The translations under genes were made by a program, and so were the position numbers. 64,000 nt of DNA from Devosia submarina (GTDB taxonomy: Bacteria; Pseudomonadota; Alphaproteobacteria; Rhizobiales; Devosiaceae), in contig NZ_PYWB01000005.1 of assembly GCF_003056345.1 (NCBI RefSeq), forward strand, positions 124,001 through 188,000, given 5' to 3'. Below the pieces are notes generated by a model. It worked only from the letters and a program-made list of their open reading frames with translations. It did not search any database and was not told the DNA's origin. Below are positions 46,302-55,987 of this stretch, piece after piece; position 1 is the first letter of the stretch, and each line of letters begins with the position of its first letter.

Positions 46302-47759
46302 ATGACCGAAGTTTCCAACGCAATTCGCTTCATCCTCAACGACGAGGAAATCACCCTTACCGATATCAAGGCCGATACGACCCTGCTTGATTGGCTGCGC
46401 CTTGAGCGGCGCCTGCGCGGGTCCAAGGAAGGTTGCGCCGAGGGCGATTGCGGCGCCTGCACCGTTCTGGTCGGGCGATTGATGGACGACGAGATCATCT
46501 ACGACTCCGTTACAGCCTGCATCCGCTTCGTGGGGAGCCTGCATGGCACACACGTCGTCACCATCGAGCATTTGCGCGGGAAGGACGGGATCCTGCATCC
46601 CGTGCAGCAGGCCATGGTGGATCACCATGGCTCGCAATGCGGCTTCTGCACCCCAGGGTTCGTGATGAGCCTTTATGGGCTCTGGATGAGAAACCCTGAG
46701 CCCAGTCAAACCGCGATCGAAAAGGCCCTTCAGGGCAATCTTTGCCGCTGCACGGGCTATGCCCCGATCATTCGCGCGGGCAAGGCAATGGGCACCTATG
46801 GTCAGCCACAGGCTGATCCGCTATGGGCCGAACGCATTGCGCTCAAGGGAAAGATCAAGGCGATCACCGATGGGCGGCGCGTCGAAATCAGCGACCAGAT
46901 CATCGTGCCGGCGAACCTGGATGATTTCGCCCGCGTTTACGAAGCCAATCCACAAGCGACGATCGTGGCCGGGTCCACCGATGTGGGGCTGTGGGTCACC
47001 AAGTTCATGCGCACGATCAGCCCGGTGATCTTTATCGGCCATTTGCCCGAGCTGCGCCGCATTGCCGAGAACGACGGCGAAGTGCAATTCTATGCCGGCG
47101 TGTCCTATTCGGAAGCGCTGCCGACGCTCACGACGCATTTCCCTGCGATGGCCGAGTTGTGGAACCGCCTCGCCGGCGAGCAGATCCGCAACATGGGAAC
47201 CATCGGTGGCAATATCGCCAATGGCTCGCCTATTGGGGATACGCCACCGCCATTGATCGTGCTTGGCGCCAAGCTGCATTTGCGGCGAGGCGAGCATCGT
47301 CGCGAGATCAAGCTGGAAGACTATTTCCTCGCCTATGGCAAGCAGGACCGCCAGCCCGGCGAGTTCGTGGAAAGCGTCACCATTCCTCTTTTGCCCGCTG
47401 GCGAGAAGTTTGCCGTCTACAAGATTTCCAAGCGGCGCGAGGAGGATATATCGACACTGTGCGGGGCCTTTAGGATATCTGTAGACGATGCCGGGAATGT
47501 CGACACGGCGCGGATCGCCTTTGGCGGAATGGCGGCAACGCCCAAGCGGGCCAGGGCGGTTGAGGCGGTCCTGGTTGGGCAGCCCTGGATACAAGCAACG
47601 ATAGAGGCCGCCATTGCAGCCTTTGCCGAGGATTACCAGCCCATCTCCGACATGCGCGCTTCGGCCGAATACCGTCTCCTGACGGCGCAGAACCTGCTCA
47701 AGCGGTTCTATCTAGAAACGGTCGGGCAGGGGCAGCGGCTCAAGCGAGAGGTAGCCTGA
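46302..47759 (+). CDS. xdhA: Xanthine dehydrogenase small subunit (FeS/FAD)
   Basis: 485 residues. N-terminal plant-type [2Fe-2S] site with Cys45, 50 and 53 (CAEGDCGAC), then the second [2Fe-2S] site CGFCTPGF and CRCTGY, followed by the FAD domain (GSTDVGLWVTKF, GTIGGNIANGSPIGD). Electrons from xanthine oxidation pass from the Mo subunit through these centres to NAD. ATG three bases after uraH. Confidence 0.96.
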   Translation: MTEVSNAIRFILNDEEITLTDIKADTTLLDWLRLERRLRGSKEGCAEGDCGACTVLVGRLMDDEIIYDSVTACIRFVGSLHGTHVVTIEHLRGKDGILHPVQQAMVDHHGSQCGFCTPGFVMSLYGLWMRNPEPSQTAIEKALQGNLCRCTGYAPIIRAGKAMGTYGQPQADPLWAERIALKGKIKAITDGRRVEISDQIIVPANLDDFARVYEANPQATIVAGSTDVGLWVTKFMRTISPVIFIGHLPELRRIAENDGEVQFYAGVSYSEALPTLTTHFPAMAELWNRLAGEQIRNMGTIGGNIANGSPIGDTPPPLIVLGAKLHLRRGEHRREIKLEDYFLAYGKQDRQPGEFVESVTIPLLPAGEKFAVYKISKRREEDISTLCGAFRISVDDAGNVDTARIAFGGMAATPKRARAVEAVLVGQPWIQATIEAAIAAFAEDYQPISDMRASAEYRLLTAQNLLKRFYLETVGQGQRLKREVA

Positions 47760-47778
47760 TGAAAATGTCTCGCTCAGT

Positions 47779-47866
47779 AGACCTCATCCTGAGCCCGCAG
47801 AAGGACGATATCGTCGCAACACTGGCGTTCTCGACCTTGTGGTTCGGCAAGCTCACCATGAGGTCT
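47779..47866. repeat. Interspersed palindromic repeat, family 1 (xdhA-xdhB gap)
   Basis: Arms AGACCTCATCCTGAGC (from 47779) and GCTCACCATGAGGTCT (to 47866) with a central stretch of about 50 bases. A longer xdhB reading would translate part of this repeat (giving MVRQAHHEV), which argues for the downstream ATG. Confidence 0.85.
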
Positions 47867-47886
47867 CAGGAATCGGAGGCTGCAGA

Positions 47887-50217
47887 ATGAACAAGCACCA
47901 GCCGCCCATTACCCTCCAAACGCTCCACACCACGATCCCGCATGATAGCGGGCCCAAACACGTTGCCGGGGTCGCCGAATATATCGACGACATGATCGAG
48001 CCGGCGAGCACCATGCACGCCTATCTAGCGCTCTCGGCAAGAGCGCATGCCGAGATCGTGGGGATCGACTTTTCCGCTGTTCGCGCCGCGCCGGGCGTCA
48101 TCGGCATCCTCACCGCCGAGGACATTCCCGGAGAAAACGACGTCAGCCCCAGCCACAAGCATGACGAGCCGATCTTTGCCGTGGGCAAGGTGCATTTCTG
48201 GGGCCAACCGCTGTTTGCGGTCCTCGCCGAAACGCGCGGCCAGGCGCGTCGGGCGGCACACCTCGCCAAGGTAGAATACAAGGATCTCCCCTTCATCAAC
48301 ACCGTTCGCGAGGCGCAGCAAGCCGGTGGTAAGCTGGTTGCCGAACCGCTCAAGCTTGAGCGCGGCGACGTGGAAGCTGGGCTCGCTGCAGCACCGCGCA
48401 AGGTGGCTGGTCATGTCGAGATCGGCGGGCAGGATCATTTCTACCTTGAAGGCCAGATTGCCATGGCCATTCCGGGCGAGGACGAGGACGTCACCGTCTT
48501 TTCATCCACCCAGCACCCCAGCGAAGTGCAATTGATGGTCGCGCAGGTGCTTGGCATTCGTCACCATGCAGTGACGATCAATGTCCGGCGCATGGGTGGC
48601 GGTTTTGGCGGCAAGGAAACGCAGGGCAATCTCTTTGCTTGTGTTGCAGCGCTTGCCGCCAAGAAATGGAACCGTGCCTGCAAGATCCGCCCCGACCGCG
48701 ACGATGACATGACCGCTACGGGCAAGCGCCACGACTTCGTGGTGGACTACCAGGTCGGTTATGACGAGAGCGGCAAGATTCATGCTGTGGACGCCGTTTA
48801 TGGCGCCCGGGCCGGGTTCTCGTCGGACCTTTCGGGCCCTGTTACGGATCGTGCCCTGTTTCACGCCGATAATGCCTATTGGTATCCCGCGGTGCGGGTG
48901 CGCTCGGAGCCGCTCTATACCAACACCGTGTCCAATACGGCGTTTCGTGGGTTTGGCGGGCCGCAGGGCATGCTGGCAGCCGAGCGGTGGATCGAGGAGA
49001 TCGCCTATGATCTGGGCAGGGACCCGCTCGAAATCCGCAAGGCCAATTTCTATGGCACCGACCGGAACAATGTGACGCCCTATCACCAGACCGTGGAAGA
49101 CAACGTCATCCACCGCGTGGTGGAAGAGCTTGAGACATCATCCGACTACCAGGCGCGCCGCCGCGCTATCCTTGATTACAATGCGACAAGCCCGATCCTG
49201 AAGAGGGGCATTGCGCTGACGCCGGTGAAGTTCGGCATCTCCTTCACCGCCACCTGGTACAACCAGGGCGGGGCGCTGGTGCATCTCTATAAGGATGGCA
49301 CGATCCAGCTCAATCACGGCGGCACGGAGATGGGGCAGGGGCTCCACACCAAGGTGGCGCAGCTGGTGGCGGATGCCTTCGGCGTGGGGCTCGAAACAGT
49401 CAAGATCATGACGACCTCGACTGGAAAGGTCGCCAACACGTCGGCCACTGCGGCATCTTCGGGGACCGATCTCAACGGCGCGGCAGCACTGGACGCTGCC
49501 CGGCAGATCAAGGAGCGGCTGGCGCGCCATGCGGCCAAGCTCTTTGATGTAAGCGAGTCTCAGGTGGAGTGGGCGCAAGGCGGCGTTCGAACCGGGGACA
49601 AGTTCATCGGCTTGGCGGAACTCGCCATGTCCGCCTATCTCAACCGTGTGCAACTCTCGGCTGCAGGTTTTTACCAGACGCCCAAGGTGCACTGGGACCG
49701 CGCCACCGGCCGGGGCCGTCCATTCTACTACTACGCCTATGGCGCTGCCGTCAGTGAAGTCACCATCGATACGCTTACCGGCGAAAACAGCGTCGATCGC
49801 GTCGACATTCTCCACGACGTGGGCCGATCGCTCAATCCGGCGCTTGACCTAGGGCAGATCGAGGGCGGGTTCATTCAAGGCATGGGTTGGCTCACCACCG
49901 AAGAATTGTGGTGGGACAGCAAGGGTGAGCTGCGCACCAAGGCGCCCTCCACCTACAAGATCCCGCTGGCCTCCGACGTGCCGCCCATCTTCAACGTCAA
50001 GCTGGCCGAATGGTCGGCCAACAAGGAAGCCGCTGTGGGTCGTTCCAAGGCCGTGGGCGAGCCGCCCTTCATGCTGGCCATGAGCGTGGTTGAGGCGCTG
50101 TCCATGGCCGTTGCCAGCGTCGCCGATTACCGGATTGCGCCGCGGCTCAATACGCCGGTGACACCGGAGCGCGTGCTGATGGGCGTCGAGCGGCTGAAGC
50201 GGGAGGCGCGGGGGTGA
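47887..50217 (+). CDS. xdhB: Xanthine dehydrogenase molybdenum subunit
   Basis: 776 residues from ATG at 47887 after GGAGGCTGCAG. Key motifs: GGGFGGKETQGN, FRGFGGPQG, EMGQGLHTKVAQ, and the catalytic glutamate in VGEPPFML near the end. It holds the Mo-molybdopterin site that oxidises hypoxanthine to xanthine to urate. No motif is missing. Separated from xdhA by a repeat and from xdhC by 76 bases. Confidence 0.96.
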   Translation: MNKHQPPITLQTLHTTIPHDSGPKHVAGVAEYIDDMIEPASTMHAYLALSARAHAEIVGIDFSAVRAAPGVIGILTAEDIPGENDVSPSHKHDEPIFAVGKVHFWGQPLFAVLAETRGQARRAAHLAKVEYKDLPFINTVREAQQAGGKLVAEPLKLERGDVEAGLAAAPRKVAGHVEIGGQDHFYLEGQIAMAIPGEDEDVTVFSSTQHPSEVQLMVAQVLGIRHHAVTINVRRMGGGFGGKETQGNLFACVAALAAKKWNRACKIRPDRDDDMTATGKRHDFVVDYQVGYDESGKIHAVDAVYGARAGFSSDLSGPVTDRALFHADNAYWYPAVRVRSEPLYTNTVSNTAFRGFGGPQGMLAAERWIEEIAYDLGRDPLEIRKANFYGTDRNNVTPYHQTVEDNVIHRVVEELETSSDYQARRRAILDYNATSPILKRGIALTPVKFGISFTATWYNQGGALVHLYKDGTIQLNHGGTEMGQGLHTKVAQLVADAFGVGLETVKIMTTSTGKVANTSATAASSGTDLNGAAALDAARQIKERLARHAAKLFDVSESQVEWAQGGVRTGDKFIGLAELAMSAYLNRVQLSAAGFYQTPKVHWDRATGRGRPFYYYAYGAAVSEVTIDTLTGENSVDRVDILHDVGRSLNPALDLGQIEGGFIQGMGWLTTEELWWDSKGELRTKAPSTYKIPLASDVPPIFNVKLAEWSANKEAAVGRSKAVGEPPFMLAMSVVEALSMAVASVADYRIAPRLNTPVTPERVLMGVERLKREARG

Positions 50218-50293
50218 GATCGGTGGTTTTCTTGGCCACGTCACCTTCACCTGACCTCCCCCTGGGGGGCTTGCCTGCGCGTGGTACCATGCC

Positions 50294-51157
50294 ATGAGCA
50301 CCCGTCTCGCCCAGCTCACCGCTTTCTTCTCCGCCACCCACCACGCCATCGTATGCGAACTCACCTCCGTCCGCGGCTCCTCTCCTCGTGAACAAGGTAC
50401 GTTCATGCTTGTGGGGCCGGATACGCTGTTTGGCACCATTGGCGGCGGCGCGCTGGAATACATGGTGATTGAGCATGCCCGGCGGCTCCTGGCGGATGGC
50501 CGGGGGCAAGAAGCCATGGACGTGCCGCTTGGCCCTGAGATCGGGCAGTGTTGCGGGGGCAGGGTCGGTGTTTCCCTTCTTTATGCCGACAACGCCATCC
50601 GCCAGAGACTCACCGACACCGTGGCTACCGAACAAGCGGCCTTGCCGCATGTCTATGTGTTTGGCGCCGGCCATGTGGGGCGCGCTTTGGCGCAATTTCT
50701 TGCCATGCTGCCGGTGCAACTCGAGGTGATCGATACTCGCCGTGAGGAACTGGCACTCTTGCCGCCCGGCATCAACTCACGTGCCGTGCCTATGCCCGAA
50801 GCTGTCGTCCGCTCGGCACCGCAGGGTAGCAGCTTCGTCATCCTTACCCATGATCATGCGCTCGACTTCCTTCTTGCCCAAGAAGCCCTGGCGCGCACAG
50901 ACGGCCCCTATGTTGGCATGGTCGGCTCCACGACCAAGAGGGCGCGATTCTCTAGCTGGTTCCGTGGCGAGGGTGGGGACGAGCGGGCGCTGGAACGGTT
51001 AATTTTACCAATTGGCCAACAAGGGCTTGGGGATAAACGGCCTGAAGTCATCGCGGCACTAGCGGCGGCGGAAATTATGGTCCACATTCAGCGACGGGAA
51101 GCTGAGATTGCGCGGGCACGCGCCCCCAAGAGTTTGGGGGTGGTGATTGGACGTTAG
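50294..51157 (+). CDS. xdhC: Xanthine dehydrogenase accessory protein XdhC
   Basis: 287 residues. N-terminal XdhC/CoxI domain with GSSPREQGTFML and GGGALEYM, then a Rossmann-type half with VFGAGHVGRALAQ. It binds and sulfurates the Mo cofactor and inserts it into XdhB. Start ATG at 50294. One base separates its stop from the next ABC gene, so xdhABC and the importer form one unit. Confidence 0.95.
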   Translation: MSTRLAQLTAFFSATHHAIVCELTSVRGSSPREQGTFMLVGPDTLFGTIGGGALEYMVIEHARRLLADGRGQEAMDVPLGPEIGQCCGGRVGVSLLYADNAIRQRLTDTVATEQAALPHVYVFGAGHVGRALAQFLAMLPVQLEVIDTRREELALLPPGINSRAVPMPEAVVRSAPQGSSFVILTHDHALDFLLAQEALARTDGPYVGMVGSTTKRARFSSWFRGEGGDERALERLILPIGQQGLGDKRPEVIAALAAAEIMVHIQRREAEIARARAPKSLGVVIGR

Positions 51158-51158
51158 T

Positions 51159-52691
51159 ATGCCGCATCGGCTTGAATTGATTGGTATTACCAAGCGCTTC
51201 CCCGGCGTTCTTGCCAACGACAATGTTTCCTTTTCCGTGCGCCCCGGTGAAATCCACGCTCTCCTGGGCGAAAATGGCGCGGGCAAATCCACCCTCGTCA
51301 AAATGATATACGGCATCATGCAGCCCGATAGCGGCGAGATCCGCTGGGATGGACAGCCCGTGCAGATCGCGAACCCCAAAGCCGCCCGCAAGCTGGGCAT
51401 CGGCATGGTGTTTCAGCATTTTTCGCTGTTTGAAGCGCTGACGGTGTTGGAAAACATCGCCTTGGGCATGGACAGCAAGATCCCCTCTCGCGAGCTCGAA
51501 AGCCGCATTCGCGATGTCATGAGCACCTATGGGCTGCTGCTTGATCCGCACCGGACGGTCGCAACCCTTTCCGTTGGTGAGCGCCAGCGCATCGAGATCG
51601 TTCGCGCGCTTCTGCTTGATCCCAAGCTCCTGATCATGGATGAGCCAACTTCCGTGCTGACGCCGCAGGAGGTCGAGCAATTGTTCGAGGTCCTGCGCAA
51701 GCTGGCTGCGCAGGGCTGTTCCATCCTCTACATTTCTCACAAGCTGCATGAGATCAAGGCGCTTTGCGACACGGCGACGATCCTGCGCGGCGGCAAGCTG
51801 GTGGATACTTGCGATCCCAAGGCGGAAACCTCCCGCTCCATGGCCGAAAAGATGATCGGTGCGGGGCTCAAGGACATCGTTCGCGCGCCCGGGCGCAGCT
51901 TGGGCCAGCCCAAGCTTGTGATCTCGCGCCTGTCGACCACCAAGACCGGGCATTTCGAAGTGCCGGTCGATAATGTCAGCTTCACCGTGCGCACCGGGGA
52001 AATCTTCGGGATAGCTGGCGTCGCCGGCAATGGGCAGAACGCCTTGCTCGATGCGCTTTCGGGCGAGATCCGCAGCGACGACAAGGACGCCATCACCATT
52101 GATGGTTATCCCCTGGGCCTGCTGGACACGACCGGTCGCCGCAAGCGGGGGCTTTGTGCCGTTCCGGAAGAGCGCAACGGCCATGCCGCCGTGGCCGACT
52201 TTTCGCTCAGCGACAATTCTATTCTGACCGCACGTGACCGGCTGGGCATGGTGATGCTGGGATTGATCAATTCAGGCGCCGCCAAGACCTATACCGGCAA
52301 GGTCATCGCCGATTTTGCCGTCAAGGCTCTGGGTCCAGCGTCCACTGCGGGATCGCTTTCGGGCGGGAACCTTCAGAAATACATCATGGGCCGCGAGATC
52401 CTGCAAAAGCCCAGCGTGCTGGTCGTGAGCCAGCCGACCTGGGGCGTCGATGCCGGCGCAGCCGCCGCCATCCATCAGGCGCTAGTGGATTTGGCATCCG
52501 CGGGCTCCGCCATCGTGGTCATCAGCCAGGACCTCGATGAGCTGCGCGCGCTGTGTGACACCATGGCGGTTATCAATATGGGGCGCCTGTCGCCCGCACG
52601 ACCTGTAGGCGAGGTGAGCGTGGAAGAAATCGGCCTCCTCATGGGCGGTGTGCATGGCTCGACGGAGGCGCACGATGCCGTTCCGGCTTGA
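51159..52691 (+). CDS. BMP-type purine/nucleoside ABC transporter ATPase
   Basis: 510 residues from ATG at 51159, just after the xdhC stop. Two ABC domains: the first with Walker [10 protein letters not shown] (37-45) and LSVGERQRIEI; the second with a degenerate P-loop GVAGNGQNALL and LSGGNLQKYI. It matches YufO/NupA-type ATPases paired with BMP binding proteins. It powers uptake of nucleosides or purine bases feeding the xanthine dehydrogenase encoded upstream. Its end overlaps the next permease start by 17 bases. Confidence 0.92.
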   Translation: MPHRLELIGITKRFPGVLANDNVSFSVRPGEIHALLGENGAGKSTLVKMIYGIMQPDSGEIRWDGQPVQIANPKAARKLGIGMVFQHFSLFEALTVLENIALGMDSKIPSRELESRIRDVMSTYGLLLDPHRTVATLSVGERQRIEIVRALLLDPKLLIMDEPTSVLTPQEVEQLFEVLRKLAAQGCSILYISHKLHEIKALCDTATILRGGKLVDTCDPKAETSRSMAEKMIGAGLKDIVRAPGRSLGQPKLVISRLSTTKTGHFEVPVDNVSFTVRTGEIFGIAGVAGNGQNALLDALSGEIRSDDKDAITIDGYPLGLLDTTGRRKRGLCAVPEERNGHAAVADFSLSDNSILTARDRLGMVMLGLINSGAAKTYTGKVIADFAVKALGPASTAGSLSGGNLQKYIMGREILQKPSVLVVSQPTWGVDAGAAAAIHQALVDLASAGSAIVVISQDLDELRALCDTMAVINMGRLSPARPVGEVSVEEIGLLMGGVHGSTEAHDAVPA

Positions 52692-53751
52692 GAAGCGCCA
52701 GGAGCCTTCCCGCTTCATGGTCTATGCGACGCCCGTAGCGGCCGTCTTGTTGACCATGATCGTGGGTGCCATCATCTTTACCCTGATCGGCTACAACGGC
52801 ATCGGCGCCGTACGGGAAATCTTCCTTACGCCGCTGACCAACAGCTATAAATGGCAGGACCTCGGCGTCAAAGCCGCGCCCCTCATCATCATCGGGGTGG
52901 GCCTCTCCATTGCCTATCGCGCCAATGTCTGGAACATCGGCGCTGAAGGCCAGTATGTCATGGGCGGCCTTGCCGGCACTTGGGTAGCGCTGGCGACCTA
53001 CAACATGACTGGCCCCTGGATCCTGCCCGCCATGATCCTGGCGGGTGTGCTGGGCGGCGCTCTTTATGCCGCCATCCCTGCGTTCTTCAAGGTGCGTTTC
53101 AACGTCAACGAGATCCTGACCTCTTTGATGCTGACCTATGCCTCGGTGCAACTGATCTATTATCTGATCCGCCTGCCCTGGAAGGACCCGATGGGCATGG
53201 GTTTCCCCCAGACGCGCCTCTTTGCGGAAGCTGCGCGCCTGCCCACCATCATCCCCGGCACCATCGTGCATCTGGGCGTGCCGATCGCCATCCTGGTGGC
53301 GGTCCTTGCCTGGTTCATCATGTCCCGTTCAGTATTCGGTTACCAGATGAAAGTGGTCGGTGCTGCCCCCCATGCCGCGCGCTATGGCGGGTTCTCGGAA
53401 AACAAGACGATCTGGCTTGCCATGCTGGTGAGCGGCGCGCTGGCAGGGCTTGCCGGCGTGCTGGAAGTGGCCGGACCCTTCCAGCGCATGGTGCCGGGTT
53501 TCCCTACCAATTATGGGTTCACCGCGATCATCGTGGCTTTCCTGGGCCGGCTCAATCCACTCGGCGTAATCTTCGCCGGCATTGTCATGGCCATTACCTT
53601 TGTGGGTGGCGAAGTGGCGCAGACCACGATCGGGCTGCCCAATGCCGCGACCGGCATTTTCCAGGCCATGGTGCTGTTCTTCCTCCTCGCCGGTGACATC
53701 CTCGTGCGCTACCGCATCCGGCGCGTGCAAGCAGCGGTAGGGACGGCCTGA
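52675..53751 (+). CDS. BMP-type ABC transporter permease 1
   Basis: 358 residues from ATG at 52675 after ACGGAGGCGC, inside the end of the ATPase gene. About ten membrane segments of the branched-chain/NupP type (WNIGAEGQYVMGGLAG). Partner of the permease that follows with a one-base TGATG overlap. Substrate, purines or nucleosides, inferred from context. Confidence 0.92.
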   Translation: MPFRLEKRQEPSRFMVYATPVAAVLLTMIVGAIIFTLIGYNGIGAVREIFLTPLTNSYKWQDLGVKAAPLIIIGVGLSIAYRANVWNIGAEGQYVMGGLAGTWVALATYNMTGPWILPAMILAGVLGGALYAAIPAFFKVRFNVNEILTSLMLTYASVQLIYYLIRLPWKDPMGMGFPQTRLFAEAARLPTIIPGTIVHLGVPIAILVAVLAWFIMSRSVFGYQMKVVGAAPHAARYGGFSENKTIWLAMLVSGALAGLAGVLEVAGPFQRMVPGFPTNYGFTAIIVAFLGRLNPLGVIFAGIVMAITFVGGEVAQTTIGLPNAATGIFQAMVLFFLLAGDILVRYRIRRVQAAVGTA

Positions 53752-54674
53752 TGGAAATCTTGATCCCCATCGTCATTACCCTTGTTGGCGCCGCGACCCC
53801 GATCCTGCTGGCAGCGCTTGGCGAGCTGGTGGTGGAAAAGGCCGGGGTGCTCAATCTTGGCGTGGAAGGCATGATGCTGGTCGGCGCCATAGCGGGCTTT
53901 GCCGCCCAGTTTTACACCGGCAATCCGTATTTCGCCCTGCTGATCGGCGCCTGCGCGGGAGCTGCGACCTCGCTGATCTTTGGCTTCCTAACGCTAAGCC
54001 TTTCCGCCAACCAGACGGCGACTGGGCTTGCACTTACCATTTTCGGCACCGGCTTTTCGGCGCTTGCCGGCGCACCATTCTCTGCCCGCCCTATCGAGCT
54101 GATGCGCCCGCTCTTTCCCGCAGAACTTGCCACCCATCCCGTCTGGCGCGTCGTTTTCGGCTATTCAGCGCCGGTCTACTTTTCCTTCTTCATGGTCTTT
54201 GCCATCTGGTATTTCCTCAAGAAAACCCGTGGTGGCCTGATCCTGCGGGCCGTGGGCGAGAACGATCTTTCCGCCCATTCCATCGGCTATTCGGTCAAAG
54301 GCGTGCGCTACGCTGCGGTTGTGTTCGGCGGGGCCATGGCCGGTATTGCCGGAGCGTGCTTCCCCCTCCTTCTCACCCCGCAATGGGCCGAGCGCATGAC
54401 GGCGGGCCGCGGCTGGATCGCGGTGGCGCTGGTGGTCTTTGCATCCTGGAAGCCATTCCGGCTTCTTGCCGGCGCCTATCTCTTCGGCCTCGTCATGACC
54501 ATGGAGCTTTACGCCAAGGCTGGCGGCGGCCCACTTTCGGTCATTCCATCCGAGCTTTGGGCCGCTTTGCCCTACCTCGCGACCATCATCGTGCTCGTGC
54601 TGATCTCCATCCGGCGCGACGCGTCCACCAATGCACCGGCTTGCCTCGGCAAGCCGTTTTTGCCCAGCAATTGA
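53751..54674 (+). CDS. BMP-type ABC transporter permease 2
   Basis: 307 residues, NupQ-type permease (LNLGVEGMMLVGAIAGF) with about eight membrane segments. Start shares one base with the stop of permease 1. Followed 55 bases later by the binding-protein gene. Confidence 0.92.
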   Translation: MEILIPIVITLVGAATPILLAALGELVVEKAGVLNLGVEGMMLVGAIAGFAAQFYTGNPYFALLIGACAGAATSLIFGFLTLSLSANQTATGLALTIFGTGFSALAGAPFSARPIELMRPLFPAELATHPVWRVVFGYSAPVYFSFFMVFAIWYFLKKTRGGLILRAVGENDLSAHSIGYSVKGVRYAAVVFGGAMAGIAGACFPLLLTPQWAERMTAGRGWIAVALVVFASWKPFRLLAGAYLFGLVMTMELYAKAGGGPLSVIPSELWAALPYLATIIVLVLISIRRDASTNAPACLGKPFLPSN

Positions 54675-54729
54675 GCCGGCGCCAATGACCGTCTCGATGA
54701 ACAAAGAAAAAGTCATTCAGGAGAGACAA

Positions 54730-55815
54730 ATGACCCTTTCACGCCGCACAATCCTTAAAACTGGGGCTGCCGCCGCAGCCTTGCCGCTGCTGGGCTCCAA
54801 GGCCTTCGCCCAAGCCGAGCCGCTCAAGATCGGCTTCATCTATGTCGGCAGCATCAACGACAACGGCTACAACTACGCCCATAATCAGGGCCGCATCTAT
54901 GTCGAGGAGCAGCTCGGCGATGCGGTGGAAACCACCTATGTCGAGAACGTGCCTGAAGGCCCGGACTGCGAGCGCGTGCTGCGTGAACTGGCCCAGCAGG
55001 GCAACAAGCTGATCTTCGCAACCAGCTTCGGCTTCGGCGATTCGGTGATCAAGGTTGCCCAGCAATTCCCCGACGTAAAGTTCGAGCACGCCACGGGCTA
55101 CCAGAAGGCCCCCAATGTCGGCCTTTACAATGCGCGCTTCTATGAAGGCCGTGCCGTGTGCGGCGTCGTTGCGGGTCACCTCTCCAAGACCGGCAAGGCC
55201 GGCTATATCGGCTCCTTCCCGATCCCCGAAGTGGTAATGGGCATCAACGCCTTTGTACTGGCTGCCCGCCAGGTCAATCCCGAGTTCACTATCAAGCCGG
55301 TGTATATTTCGACCTGGAACGACCCGGCCAAGGAAGCCGACGCTGCCCGCGCCATGATCGATCAGGGCCTCGATGTCATCGCCCAGCACACCGATGGCCC
55401 GGCGGCCCTTCAGGTCGCGCAGGAACGCGGCATTGTCGGTGGCTTCGGTCAGGGCGCCGACATGAGCGCCTTTGCCCCTGAAACCCAGCTGACCTCGATC
55501 ATCGACAATTGGGGCCCGCATTATCTCGCCTCGGCCAAGGCCGTTATCGATGGCACCTGGACCCCCGGCGACACCTGGGAAGGTCTCAAGGAAGACGTGG
55601 TCCAGATCGGGCCTTACGGTCCAAAGGTCACCGAAGAGGTTAAGGCAGCCGCCGAAGCCATGCGCACCGGGCAGATCGATGGCTCGGTCCACATCTTCAC
55701 CGGTCCGATCAAGGACAATACCGGCACCGAACGCGTTGCCGCCGGCGTCACCATGACCGATGCGGAACTGCTTTCCATGGACTGGTATGTTGAAGGCGTC
55801 GAACAGCCGGCGTAA
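54730..55815 (+). CDS. BMP-family ABC transporter substrate-binding protein
   Basis: 361 residues from ATG at 54730 after AGGAGAG. The N-terminus has a twin-arginine-like signal (SRRTILKTG, cut after AFA at residue 27) and no lipobox, unlike classical BMP lipoproteins. The BMP fold starts LKIGFIYVGSINDNGYN. It binds a nucleoside or purine for the three genes before it. An intrinsic terminator follows. Confidence 0.92.
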   Translation: MTLSRRTILKTGAAAAALPLLGSKAFAQAEPLKIGFIYVGSINDNGYNYAHNQGRIYVEEQLGDAVETTYVENVPEGPDCERVLRELAQQGNKLIFATSFGFGDSVIKVAQQFPDVKFEHATGYQKAPNVGLYNARFYEGRAVCGVVAGHLSKTGKAGYIGSFPIPEVVMGINAFVLAARQVNPEFTIKPVYISTWNDPAKEADAARAMIDQGLDVIAQHTDGPAALQVAQERGIVGGFGQGADMSAFAPETQLTSIIDNWGPHYLASAKAVIDGTWTPGDTWEGLKEDVVQIGPYGPKVTEEVKAAAEAMRTGQIDGSVHIFTGPIKDNTGTERVAAGVTMTDAELLSMDWYVEGVEQPA

Positions 55816-55840
55816 GCTTTTTTGATCTAAAGCCTTAAGG

Positions 55841-55863
55841 GGCGGGCCAGTGCCCGCCTCTTT
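55841..55863 (+). terminator. Terminator after the purine importer
   Basis: GGCGGGC / GCCCGCC with a CAGT loop and TCTTT tail, 25 bases after the binding-protein stop. It ends the uraH-xdhABC-importer transcript or attenuates it before puuD. Confidence 0.82.
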
Positions 55864-55881
55864 GCTGACTGCTGCTGCAGT

Positions 55882-55969
55882 AGGCCTCATCCTGAGCTTG
55901 CCGAAGGACGAAGTCGTGGCACACTCAGCTGCACGACCTGGTGGGTGCGGCAGGCTCACCATGAGGTCT
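55882..55969. repeat. Interspersed repeat, family 1, next to the puuD ribosome site
   Basis: Arms AGGCCTCATCCTGAGC and GGCTCACCATGAGGTCT, inverted. The right end is three bases from the GGAGAG ribosome site of puuD, so the hairpin could affect its translation. Confidence 0.83.
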
Positions 55970-55987
55970 ACTGGAGAGATGGTTACG

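Noticed and set aside
47839..47886. N-terminal extension of xdhB starting MVRQAHHEV
   Set aside because: This peptide is the translation of the interspersed repeat; a good ribosome site fits the ATG at 47887.
55850..55987. N-terminal extension of puuD
   Set aside because: It would translate the repeat (LSLPKDEVVA); PuuD proteins start at the membrane segment after MPYYAIAYE.
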